Source: PALSA-243 sp049522755
Lineage (GTDB): Bacteria > Acidobacteriota > Terriglobia > Bryobacterales > Bryobacteraceae
Direction of reading: 5' to 3'
Assembly: GCA_049522755.1 (NCBI GenBank)
Contig: JBEKNN010000034.1
Coordinates: forward strand, 1 to 44,388
DNA: 44,388 nt
Within the stretch, counting starts at the first letter, position 1; every line of letters starts with the position of its first letter. Made by a program: the position numbers and the translations under genes. This document shows positions 10,101 through 17,414 of this stretch, piece after piece. A model generated the notes under the pieces. It was not told the DNA's origin and searched no databases. It was given only the letters and a program-made list of their open reading frames with translations.

Positions 10101-11543
10101 ATGGACATCCGTTCGCTTCTCACCAAACCCCCGAAGAACTCGCAGCTTTCGCGCCGCGCCATGCTGCGCGCCGCCGGGTGCGGATTTGGCTACATGGGAC
10201 TCCAGTCACTCATGGAAGAGGTAGCGCAGGCTCAGGCCGCCGTCGACCCCCTGATTCCTAAGTCGCCGATGTTTCCGGCCCGCGCCAAGCGCGTGATCTT
10301 CCTCTTCATGCACGGCGGCCCGTCGTCCATCGACACCTTCGACCCTAAGCCCTATCTCGATGCGAACGATGGCAAGCCGCTGCCTATCAAGCAGCCGCTC
10401 ACGTTCGCTGCCGGCAAGACCGGCGGCCTGATGAAATCGCCGTGGAAATTCAAGAACTGCGGTCAAAGCGGGCTGCCCATCAGCGACCTGTTCCCGAACA
10501 TCCGTGAGTGCGCCGACGACCTCTGCGTGGTGCGCTCCATGGTCGGCGAGGGCGTGGACCATGGCGCCGCGCTGCTTCAGACTTTCACCGGGACGTTCAC
10601 TTTCACCCGCCCCAGCGTAGGCTCATGGGTGCTCTACGGACTCGGTTCCCAGAACCGGAATCTCCCCGGTTACATCACCATCAAACCGGCTCTCGCCCAC
10701 GGCGGCGCGAAGAACTGGGCTTCGGGATTCCTGCCCGGCTCGGTGCAGGGTACCGCGATCGGCAATGCGGGCATGCAGGTGAGTGAAATCCAGAAGGAGC
10801 CTATCGAGTATCTGGTCAATCAGGGACTCACCCGCGAGCAGCAGCGGTATGAGCTCGATATGATCCAGGCGATCAACCGCAAACACCAGGAACTCTGGAA
10901 ACAGGACGACGAGCTGGAGACCCGCATCCAATCTTTTGAGATGGGGTTCCGCATGCAGGCCGAAGCATCCAGAGTGTTCGATGTAACGGGCGAACCCGAA
11001 GCCACCAGGAAGCTCTACGGTCTGGACGAACCGAAGACCGCCGATTTCGGCTGGCAGTGCTTACTGGCACGCCGGCTGGCCGAGGCGGACGTCCGCTTCA
11101 TCCAGTGCACCCACAGCTACAAATGGGATCAACACTCCGATCTCTTCGAGAAGCACAACGAAAATGCGGCCGAGGTTGACAAGCCCATCGCCGGCTTGCT
11201 GAAAGATCTCAAGGCCCGTGGACTCTTGAAAGACACTCTTGTCATTTGGTCTGGCGAGTTCGGGCGCACGCCCGTATCGGAAGGCGGCAACGGCCGCGAC
11301 CACAACCCTTACGGCTACTCTCTTTTCATGGCCGGCGGCGGCGTCAAACCCGGCTTTGCCTACGGCGCGACTGACGAGTTCGGCTACCACGCGGCGGAAA
11401 ACCGGATGCACATTCATGACTTCCACGCGACTGTGTTGGCGCTGCTGGGGCTCGATCACTTGAAGCTGACTTATCGTTATTCAGGGCGCGATTTCCGGCT
11501 TACAGATACTGCCGGCAATGTGCATGATGGCGTGTTCGCGTAG
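10101..11543 (+). CDS. DUF1501 (sulfatase-like fold) Tat-exported protein
   Basis: A 480-residue protein with an excellent Shine-Dalgarno TAGGAGG at 10086-10092, 8 nt before ATG. The N-terminus has a twin-arginine-like signal, SRRAMLRAAGCGFGYMGL. DUF1501 signatures are present: RVIFLFMHGGPSSIDTFDPK, GLPISDLFPNIRECADDLCV, MVGEGVDHGAALLQTFTG, the SGEFGRTP motif and GRDHNPYGYSLFMAGGGVKP. The fold is that of the alkaline phosphatase/sulfatase superfamily. It is the usual partner of the PSCyt/PSD1 gene just upstream (145 bp gap with a long palindrome). The chemical activity is not known. Confidence 0.9.
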   Translation: MDIRSLLTKPPKNSQLSRRAMLRAAGCGFGYMGLQSLMEEVAQAQAAVDPLIPKSPMFPARAKRVIFLFMHGGPSSIDTFDPKPYLDANDGKPLPIKQPLTFAAGKTGGLMKSPWKFKNCGQSGLPISDLFPNIRECADDLCVVRSMVGEGVDHGAALLQTFTGTFTFTRPSVGSWVLYGLGSQNRNLPGYITIKPALAHGGAKNWASGFLPGSVQGTAIGNAGMQVSEIQKEPIEYLVNQGLTREQQRYELDMIQAINRKHQELWKQDDELETRIQSFEMGFRMQAEASRVFDVTGEPEATRKLYGLDEPKTADFGWQCLLARRLAEADVRFIQCTHSYKWDQHSDLFEKHNENAAEVDKPIAGLLKDLKARGLLKDTLVIWSGEFGRTPVSEGGNGRDHNPYGYSLFMAGGGVKPGFAYGATDEFGYHAAENRMHIHDFHATVLALLGLDHLKLTYRYSGRDFRLTDTAGNVHDGVFA

Positions 11544-11568
11544 GCGCGTATTCCGTATTCGAAAAGGA

Positions 11569-11973
11569 CTATGCAGCCGGCGGCATGTTGAGCCGCTTCT
11601 CGATCTCGGTTATGCGCGACTCCGCGACGGTAAGGCGCTGGCGGAGCATGAAGTCGGCCACCTCGGAATCCTTCAGCTTCACTTCGGTGCTCTGGGCGAA
11701 GCTGTAGAACGCTTTCAGGAGTTCGGTCTGCACGTCGCGTAGCGTCTCTCTGAGGTCGTCGAACCCGTGCTGGAACTCGGATCGGTTCTGCTCGATGTCC
11801 CGCTTCAGCTCGGCGCGAAGGCCTGCGATGTCCTGCTTCAACTCGGTGCGAAGGCCTGCGATGTCCTGCTTCAGCTCGGTGCGAAGGCCTGCGATGTCCT
11901 GCTTCAACTCGACGCGAAGGCCTGCAAGGTCGCCTTTCGTGGCGGGCACATTTTGGTCGTCCATCGTATTCAT
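11569..11973 (-). CDS. Small coiled-coil protein with tandem 11-residue repeats
   Basis: A 134-residue protein, MNTMDDQNVPATKGDLAGLR..., almost entirely alpha-helical. The centre is a run of 11-residue (hendecad) repeats of the form GLRTELKQDIA, followed by a longer helix to SFAQSTEVKLKDSEV and a C-terminal RLTVAESRITEIEKRLNMPP. There is no signal peptide or membrane segment. The pattern suits an oligomeric coiled coil, like DUF1640-type or bacterial structural-maintenance accessory proteins, but no family can be assigned safely. It converges on the DUF1501 gene, 25 bp away. The underlying DNA carries four 33-bp units. Confidence 0.65.
   Translation of the reverse strand: MNTMDDQNVPATKGDLAGLRVELKQDIAGLRTELKQDIAGLRTELKQDIAGLRAELKRDIEQNRSEFQHGFDDLRETLRDVQTELLKAFYSFAQSTEVKLKDSEVADFMLRQRLTVAESRITEIEKRLNMPPAA
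11803..11934. repeat. Four tandem 33-bp units inside the coiled-coil gene
   Basis: Units lie at 11803-11835, 11836-11868, 11869-11901 and 11902-11934. The first three differ only by single transitions (cttcaActc/cttcaGctc; cggTgcg/cggCgcg). The fourth is more diverged at its end. Each unit encodes one 11-residue turn of the coiled coil, so the repeat length equals the structural period and copy number could change without breaking the frame. Confidence 0.85.
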
Positions 11974-12030
11974 CTCCCATCATATCGGAAAAAGTAAGCG
12001 CGCCTTCGGGGAAAGGAACGCCCCGCCTTC

Positions 12031-12075
12031 AGCAGGCGGATTGACAATCCGCCGCAGGTTAAACAGCATGCCCCA
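12031..12075 (-). repeat. Two-hairpin palindromic module (minus orientation)
   Basis: Positions 12031-12061 are the exact reverse complement of 34261-34291, the module at the end of hemH, over 31 nt. The inner hairpin GGCGGATT/AATCCGCC is intact. The outer GCAGGTT-type hairpin is degraded (one arm reads GCATGCT). It lies between the coiled-coil gene and the propeller gene. Confidence 0.75.
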
Positions 12076-12088
12076 CGAACGCCTGAGG

Positions 12089-12094
12089 TATAAT
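12089..12094 (+). promoter_or_regulatory. Candidate -10 box for the propeller gene
   Basis: A perfect TATAAT lies 39 nt before the ATG at 12134. No convincing -35 box is visible at 16-18 nt upstream, where the palindromic module lies, so the call rests on the -10 box alone. Confidence 0.35.
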
Positions 12095-12133
12095 TCCGTA
12101 AGCCGGAAATGGCAGTGACACCGGGGAATCGGC

Positions 12134-13813
12134 ATGCGTAAACTGCGCTTGGTATCGCTGCGTCATGCGTTGATCACTCTGGCCGGCTGCGGCCTTCTGC
12201 TTGCCAACTGGCCGCAGGCAGCGGGTCCCGACGGAACCTGGCGGGTCCGCGCCGCCAACGCGCCCGTCGAGTGGAGCGTCTCGCTGAACCATAACATCCT
12301 GTGGCGCACTCCGCTGCCCAACGGCGGGCAGAGCGGAATCGCCGTGTGGGGCGACCGCCTCTTTCTGACCACGTTCGACGAATATCATGACGGCGATCCA
12401 AAGTTCAGCGCAACCATCCTGGGTCACTGCCTGGACGCGCGCACCGGAAAGCTGCTGTGGAGCGTCAAACTGGAGGGTTCGGTGAAGAGCCCCATGATGT
12501 ACGCGTACAGCGATTCCACCTCGCCCACGCCGGCCACCGACGGTACCTACGTCTTCTTCTTCAACTCCAGCGGCGAAATGGGCGCGTGGGATTTTCAGGG
12601 CAAAGAGATCTGGCGCCGTAAGTACACGCCCTGGGGCGAGCCATATCCATTCAATAAACAGCATGAGCCGATCCTCTTCGGCGACACTCTTCTCAACGTG
12701 GAACCTCGGGATGGCAATTCGCCGGACAAGCAAGGTTGGAACTATCTGCGCGGCATCGATAAGTACACCGGCAAAACGCTATGGGTCGCGGAAGACGGAA
12801 CCACCACTTACACCACGTCGGTGTTCGGGAGACTCGCCAGCGGGAAGCCCGCGGTGCTCACCGCGCGCGGCGGATGGCACGATGTCCCCGAGCGCCCCGT
12901 TGGCCTGTCTCTGCTCAGTCTTGCTCCGGGAGAAGCCGGACATACGCTGTGGCGGTGGGTCGCCCCTACCGATCAGAACGGCAAGCCGCTCGCCGAACCA
13001 GGGTCTCTCGCCGCGCCCACGTGGCAGGCTCTCTACACTATGCATTGGGACCAGCGGTATGCCTATTGGTTCAAACTCAATCCCGAAGAATCGCATCTGG
13101 TGTTCGACGCCAATACGGGACAGTTGCTGCGCGAACAGTCGCTGATCCGCAACGTGGATTATCGACAGTGGGATCCCGCGCACGCGGCGTATATCGTCCA
13201 CCACGGGGTCAACCTGCGGGAGATGACGGAGCTATCGCCGCGAAATCGGCTGGCGCCGGGAGAAGTCATTCGAGTTATGCCGGCATGGCACGCTAACATG
13301 GTGGTTGACGGCTATCATTACTTCCTGACTACCGTCGGGCACCGCCGCAACAACGTGCCTCCCAAAGGCAGAGCGGGACCGTCGCACTGCATCGCGCGCG
13401 TGAATGTGGAAACTGGCAAGGCGGAGTATCTCGAAGTACCAGTCACTGTGCTGCGCCGCCCGGGAGTTCCTGAGAAGCGCGCGTATGGCGTTGCCGTCGC
13501 CACCAGCACAGTCAATTCGCGCGGTCAGGATGTCGGCGCGGAAGACCGCTCGCGCACTGACGGTTGGGAGATCCCGGCCTTTTGGGGCAGCCCGATCGCC
13601 GTCAATGACAACATCTACTTCACCACTATGCCTGGCATTACTTATGTTGTGAATGCCAAAGCCAAGATACTCGACGAACGCGCCATTGTGGCGATCAATG
13701 ACCTGGGGCCGTCGGGCGACACCTGGACGCTGAACACGCCCAGTTTTTCCGATGGACGCCTGTACCACCGCACTCTGAAGGAAGCTATTTGCATCGGCAA
13801 TAAACCTCTATGA
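12134..13813 (+). CDS. Secreted PQQ-like beta-propeller protein
   Basis: A 559-residue protein with an N-terminal signal segment (HALITLAGCGLLLANWPQAA). The body shows PQQ/WD40-like propeller blades: ILWRTPLPNGGQSGIAVWGDRLFLTT, CLDARTGKLLWSVKLEG, AWDFQGKEIWRRKYTPWG, GIDKYTGKTLWVAEDG and a C-terminal blade FSDGRLYHRTLKEAICIG. It lacks recognisable quinoprotein dehydrogenase active-site blocks, so it may be a scaffold or binding protein rather than an oxidoreductase. The stop overlaps the next ATG (ATGA at 13810-13813), indicating translational coupling to the amidohydrolase. Confidence 0.8.
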   Translation: MRKLRLVSLRHALITLAGCGLLLANWPQAAGPDGTWRVRAANAPVEWSVSLNHNILWRTPLPNGGQSGIAVWGDRLFLTTFDEYHDGDPKFSATILGHCLDARTGKLLWSVKLEGSVKSPMMYAYSDSTSPTPATDGTYVFFFNSSGEMGAWDFQGKEIWRRKYTPWGEPYPFNKQHEPILFGDTLLNVEPRDGNSPDKQGWNYLRGIDKYTGKTLWVAEDGTTTYTTSVFGRLASGKPAVLTARGGWHDVPERPVGLSLLSLAPGEAGHTLWRWVAPTDQNGKPLAEPGSLAAPTWQALYTMHWDQRYAYWFKLNPEESHLVFDANTGQLLREQSLIRNVDYRQWDPAHAAYIVHHGVNLREMTELSPRNRLAPGEVIRVMPAWHANMVVDGYHYFLTTVGHRRNNVPPKGRAGPSHCIARVNVETGKAEYLEVPVTVLRRPGVPEKRAYGVAVATSTVNSRGQDVGAEDRSRTDGWEIPAFWGSPIAVNDNIYFTTMPGITYVVNAKAKILDERAIVAINDLGPSGDTWTLNTPSFSDGRLYHRTLKEAICIGNKPL

Positions 13814-14640
13814 CCATCGACGCCCACCACCATCTGTGGAAGTATAGCGCCGCCGAGTATGGCTGGATCACGCCGGAGCAGCGGGCTATCCGCCGCGATT
13901 TCCTGCCCGAAGATCTGGAACCGCTGATGCACCATTTCGGCATCGAAGCCACAGTGGCGGTGCAGGCCCGCCAGACGTTGGAGGAAACCACCTGGCTGCT
14001 CGGCCTTAGCGAAAAGCACCCGCTGATTCGCGGCGTGGTGGGATGGGTCCCGCTTACGGACGGCGCCGGCGTGAAGCGGAGCCTCGAGCGATTTGCCGGG
14101 AACCGCAGGCTGCGCGGCGTACGCCATTTGATCCAGGACGAATCCGATCCGCGCTATATTCTGCGCAACGATTTCAACGAAGGCGTGAGCGCGCTGCGCG
14201 AATTCGGGCTGCGGTACGACATCCTGATTTTCGAGCGGCATCTCCCCGCCGCCATCGAATTTGTCGACCGGCATCCCGACCAGACGTTCATCCTGGACCA
14301 CGTCGCCAAGCCGCGCATCAAGGACAAGATCATGTCGCCGTGGGACCGCAATATGCGTGAACTCGCCAAGCGGCAAAACGTCTATTGCAAACTTTCCGGC
14401 ATGGTAACGGAAGCCGATCCGCAACATTGGACGCCTGCCGACTTGCAGCCGTATATCGACGTCGCTCTCGGCGCCTTTGGGCCCCGCCGGCTGATGTACG
14501 GATCGGATTGGCCGGTGATGCTGCTGGCCGCCGATTACGCGCGCTGGTACGGCACCGCAACCAATGCCATAGCGAAACTGTCGAAAGCGGAACAGGATCG
14601 CATCATGGGCGGGACCGCGGCCGAAGCGTACGGGATTTGA
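13810..14640 (+). CDS. Amidohydrolase, L-fuconolactonase-like
   Basis: A 276-residue protein. The start MTIDAHHHLWKYSAAEYGWI carries the HxH metal motif (H6, H8) and the LW...YGWI pattern typical of the amidohydrolase_2/L-fuconolactonase group (COG3618). Further family blocks are VVGWVPL, GVRHLIQDESDP, FILDHVAKPRIK and the C-terminal YGSDWPVM containing the catalytic aspartate. It is cytoplasmic (no signal peptide), a TIM-barrel hydrolase that opens sugar lactones or similar substrates. Its 4-bp overlap with the propeller gene links the two in expression. Confidence 0.85.
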   Translation: MTIDAHHHLWKYSAAEYGWITPEQRAIRRDFLPEDLEPLMHHFGIEATVAVQARQTLEETTWLLGLSEKHPLIRGVVGWVPLTDGAGVKRSLERFAGNRRLRGVRHLIQDESDPRYILRNDFNEGVSALREFGLRYDILIFERHLPAAIEFVDRHPDQTFILDHVAKPRIKDKIMSPWDRNMRELAKRQNVYCKLSGMVTEADPQHWTPADLQPYIDVALGAFGPRRLMYGSDWPVMLLAADYARWYGTATNAIAKLSKAEQDRIMGGTAAEAYGI

Positions 14641-14698
14641 TGGCGGCTTGCGAGTCCCCAAGCGTCGATACTCGTGGATTTCGGACGCGGCACCGGAG

Positions 14699-14776
14699 CT
14701 ATAGATGCTTTCGATAGTTCAAGCAGCGGTCCACCACCTCAAACCCCAGTGCTTCGTGAGCGCGTTGCCGGAAGAG
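14699..14776 (-). pseudogene. Remnant of a GNAT acetyltransferase C-terminus
   Basis: Read on the minus strand, the stretch gives LFRQRAHEALGFEVVDRC followed by LNYRKHL and a stop at 14699-14701. This matches the GNAT C-terminal pattern in which AH..ye.LGFe..dr...yrk precedes the stop. Only about 25 recognisable residues remain and no start or acetyl-CoA-binding motif is visible upstream. The rest of the 14641-14832 gap holds nothing else I can identify. Confidence 0.55.
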
Positions 14777-14832
14777 TCCCCTGCACATCGGCGCCCTCAT
14801 GGTTTAGTATCAAGTTTCAGAAAGTGAGAACT

Positions 14833-16035
14833 ATGAAGACAGCCATTTCCCTTGCGCTTGGCTGCACGCTGGCGGCGCTGGCGGCAGATTCCTTCGCGGT
14901 CGACAAAATCGATCCGGAGGCGGCCGGCATGAATCCCGCGCGCCTGGCCCTGATTCCCGTCCGGATGAAAGAGTTCGTTGCCGCCGGCAAGACAGCCGGG
15001 GTAGTGACTCTGGTCGCCCGGCATGGTCACGTCGCCAGCCTCGAAGCGGTCGGGTATCGGGACCTCGAAACCAAGACTCCCATGCGTACCGACACCGTCT
15101 TCCGGCTGGCGTCGGTCACCAAGCCAGTCACGTGCGCCGGCATTATGATGTTGGTGGACGAGGGCCGCCTCTCGGTGATCGATCCCGTCGAGAAATTCCT
15201 GCCCGAGTTCAAGGGCCTGAAGCTAAATCCCTGTGGAACGCGCGCGGGCTACAACTGCGAACTGGTCACGCCTTCCCGGCCGGTCAACATCCTCGATCTG
15301 ATGACGCACACCTCGGGTTTGCCCGGCGGTGCGCCGGCAAGCGGTGAGCCGCCCAACACGCTGGCCGAGCGCGTCGCTTCCGTCCACGGGGCAACTTTGC
15401 TGTTCGAGCCGGGCACGGCCTGGAACTATAGCAATATCGGAATCGCCGCGCTGGGCCGCATCATTGAAGTGGTCGCCGGGCAGCCTTACGATCGCTTTCT
15501 GGCCGAAAGAATCTTCCAGCCGCTCGCCATGAAGGATACCTTCTTCTTTGTTCCGCCGGACAAGGCAAGTCGCGTCGCGTCAGTTTACCGCTATGAGACC
15601 GATGGGCTGCATCTTGTGCCCATGCCGCAGCCGAAGTTTCCCGCGCCCGAGGGCGGCCTCTTCAGCACCGCCGGCGACATGGCGCGGTTCCACCAGATGT
15701 TGTTGAACAAAGGAACGCTGGACGGGCATCGCATTCTCTCGGCGGCCGCCGTGGAAGCGATGACTACGTCGCAGACCGGATCCATGAAGGCGGGTTTTGC
15801 TCCCGGAGTGGGGCATGGCTTCGGATTCGAGGTGGTGCGCGAGACGCTCGGCACGTTCCGCTATAACTCGATCGGCAGTTTCGTGAAGGGCGGCGCCTAT
15901 CGCACCTATGGGTGGGTGGACCCTGCCAAAGACCTGGTCGGCATCATTTTCATGCAGCGCACCAATGGCGGCGGCGATGTCGCGGACGAGATCAACAGCT
16001 TCATGGCGATGGCCGCGGCGGCAATCGAGCGCTAA
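14833..16035 (+). CDS. Beta-lactamase-fold serine hydrolase (class C / EstB-like), secreted
   Basis: A 400-residue protein starting MKTAISLALGCTLAALAADSFA, a signal peptide; a longer open frame upstream overlaps the acetyltransferase remnant and is not signal-like. The catalytic SxxK is S94-V-T-K97 within FRLASVTKPVT, and the YxN motif is Y199-S-N201 in AWNYSNIG. The C-terminal region has VKGGAYRTYGWVDPAKDLVG in place of the KTG box. This fits Pfam Beta-lactamase serine hydrolases (esterase or D-aminopeptidase activity) rather than a dedicated antibiotic-resistance enzyme. Confidence 0.87.
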   Translation: MKTAISLALGCTLAALAADSFAVDKIDPEAAGMNPARLALIPVRMKEFVAAGKTAGVVTLVARHGHVASLEAVGYRDLETKTPMRTDTVFRLASVTKPVTCAGIMMLVDEGRLSVIDPVEKFLPEFKGLKLNPCGTRAGYNCELVTPSRPVNILDLMTHTSGLPGGAPASGEPPNTLAERVASVHGATLLFEPGTAWNYSNIGIAALGRIIEVVAGQPYDRFLAERIFQPLAMKDTFFFVPPDKASRVASVYRYETDGLHLVPMPQPKFPAPEGGLFSTAGDMARFHQMLLNKGTLDGHRILSAAAVEAMTTSQTGSMKAGFAPGVGHGFGFEVVRETLGTFRYNSIGSFVKGGAYRTYGWVDPAKDLVGIIFMQRTNGGGDVADEINSFMAMAAAAIER

Positions 16036-16045
16036 CTCGCATCGA

Positions 16046-16993
16046 TTACTTTTTTGTAGTTTGCGGCAATCCGGGCAAATTCAATTTCAAATCGCAGCCG
16101 CAATCGTCGCCCGCATTCTTGGCCGTCTTCTGATACTCGATTTCGTAATCGATAATCGCCTTCAAATTCGGCCAATCGATGGTCTGCGCGATGCGCCGGC
16201 CGTTGATGAAGAGCGTCGGAGTGCCGTTGATCTCCAAAGCCTGCCCCTCGGCCTCGTCCTGCTTCACGTCGGCCTCGGTAGCCTTGCTATCCATGCACTG
16301 GCTAAGCTGCAGCGAGTCGAGGTCTTTCACCTCCTTGGCCCAGCCGAGCACTTTCTCCTTGAGATTCTCGGGAGTGATGTCCGCCTGGTGTTCGAAAACC
16401 CAATCGTGATAGGCCCAGAAGGCATCGGAGTTTTGCTTGTACGCGCAGCGGCCGGCGATGGCCGCAGATTTCGCCCACGGATGCAGCGATTCCAACGGAA
16501 AAGTCTTGAAGTAGAGCCGCACTTGCGTAGGGAAAGCGGCGAGCAGGTTCTTGCGGAGATCCTGCGCCTCCGCCTTGCAATACGGACACTGGAAATCGCT
16601 GAATTCCACCAGCACTACGGGCGCGCCGGGGGTTCCGAAGCTGGGCTCTCCGGCGGTTTTCAGCTTGTCCAGATCGGGCTTGAACGGGTTCTTGTCGATA
16701 TCGAAGACGCTGGCTTGGAGAATCTTCGAGCCGTCCTTCGAAATCAGAAACTTGAAGTCCTGCGACTGCGCGCCCATGGAGCAATGCGCGCTCACGTCCA
16801 GGAAACCCGCCACGTCCGATGGAACCGGATCGGAGATCTTGACTACGATGCGCGAATCCATCACATAGAGATGCCGGATATAAGCTTCCAGCGTGGCTTT
16901 ATCCAGCGCGGATTTCTTCGCCGGGCTCTGGGCAGTGCCCGCCAATGCCAGCAGCAGCGCGGCCGCCATAACTGCAAACAGCGATTTCGACAT
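16046..16993 (-). CDS. DsbA-like thioredoxin-fold protein, secreted
   Basis: A 315-residue protein with signal peptide MSKSLFAVMAAALLLALAGTAQS. Residues about 30-105 form a small N-terminal domain (YIRHLYVMDSRIVVKISDPV). Residues 115-290 are a thioredoxin_4/DsbA domain with redox motif C136-P-Y-C139 (FSDFQCPYCKAEAQDL) and the cis-proline loop INGTPTLFING (P259). A C-terminal DDCGCDLKL carries two more cysteines. The domain layout resembles the BdbD/DsbA-type oxidoreductases. It is divergent from the PadR gene, so the operator-like dyad between them could affect both. Confidence 0.87.
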   Translation of the reverse strand: MSKSLFAVMAAALLLALAGTAQSPAKKSALDKATLEAYIRHLYVMDSRIVVKISDPVPSDVAGFLDVSAHCSMGAQSQDFKFLISKDGSKILQASVFDIDKNPFKPDLDKLKTAGEPSFGTPGAPVVLVEFSDFQCPYCKAEAQDLRKNLLAAFPTQVRLYFKTFPLESLHPWAKSAAIAGRCAYKQNSDAFWAYHDWVFEHQADITPENLKEKVLGWAKEVKDLDSLQLSQCMDSKATEADVKQDEAEGQALEINGTPTLFINGRRIAQTIDWPNLKAIIDYEIEYQKTAKNAGDDCGCDLKLNLPGLPQTTKK

Positions 16994-17033
16994 GTCCCTT
17001 ATTGTAAATGGTTTTTCCGTATAGCCATCGGAA

Positions 17034-17054
17034 ATATAACCACAGTGGGTATAT
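17034..17054. promoter_or_regulatory. Candidate PadR operator
   Basis: An interrupted dyad ATATAACC-ACAGT-GGGTATAT with 7 of 8 arm positions complementary. It ends 9 nt before the PadR start codon and lies in the 70-bp divergent gap with the DsbA-like gene. PadR proteins often bind AT-ended inverted repeats near their own promoter. Autoregulation is an inference. Confidence 0.45.
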
Positions 17055-17063
17055 CATGGTTCT

Positions 17064-17414
17064 ATGGAGAAACCCGAAGACCTGCTGCCGTTGCCGCCCG
17101 CCACGTTTCACATTCTCATGGCGGTGGCCGATGAAGACCGGCACGGTTACGCCATCATTCAGGACGTGGCCGCCCGCACCGGCGGCGAGCTCAAACTGAG
17201 CGCCGGCACGCTGTACCGGTCCATTCAGCGCATGCTCGAACAGGGCTTGCTGGTGGAAACGCTGGAGCGCCCCGCGCCTGAGCTGGACGACGAGCGCCGC
17301 CGCTACTATCGCATCACTCCCTTCGGCGCGGCTACGGCGCGGGCGGAAGTGACGCGCCTCAGTCACCTGGTGAAGCTGGCGCGCGCGTGCGGGTTCGCTC
17401 CGGGAAGGGCTTGA
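17064..17414 (+). CDS. PadR-family transcriptional regulator
   Basis: A 116-residue protein, MEKPEDLLPLPPATFHILMA..., with the PadR winged-helix block: LMAVADEDRHGYAIIQDV, LSAGTLYRSIQRMLEQGLL and RRRYYRITPFGAATARAEV. The length fits PadR-s1 members with a short dimerisation helix. Its stop codon overlaps the ATG of the following permease (TGATG at 17412-17416). PadR genes coupled to MacB-like permeases are common in Acidobacteria and usually repress their own transport operon. Confidence 0.92.
   Translation: MEKPEDLLPLPPATFHILMAVADEDRHGYAIIQDVAARTGGELKLSAGTLYRSIQRMLEQGLLVETLERPAPELDDERRRYYRITPFGAATARAEVTRLSHLVKLARACGFAPGRA

Noticed and set aside
11803..11934. Four regular 33-bp units that resemble a small CRISPR array
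   Set aside because: There are no spacers between units; they are contiguous coding repeats in a coiled-coil gene, and no cas genes are present.
14797..15030. A minus-strand frame overlapping the beta-lactamase-fold gene start
   Set aside because: It overlaps the signal peptide of the strongly supported hydrolase and has no features of its own.
15908..17134. A plus-strand frame running from the beta-lactamase-like gene through the DsbA-like gene
   Set aside because: It overlaps two well supported genes in other frames and contains no family features.
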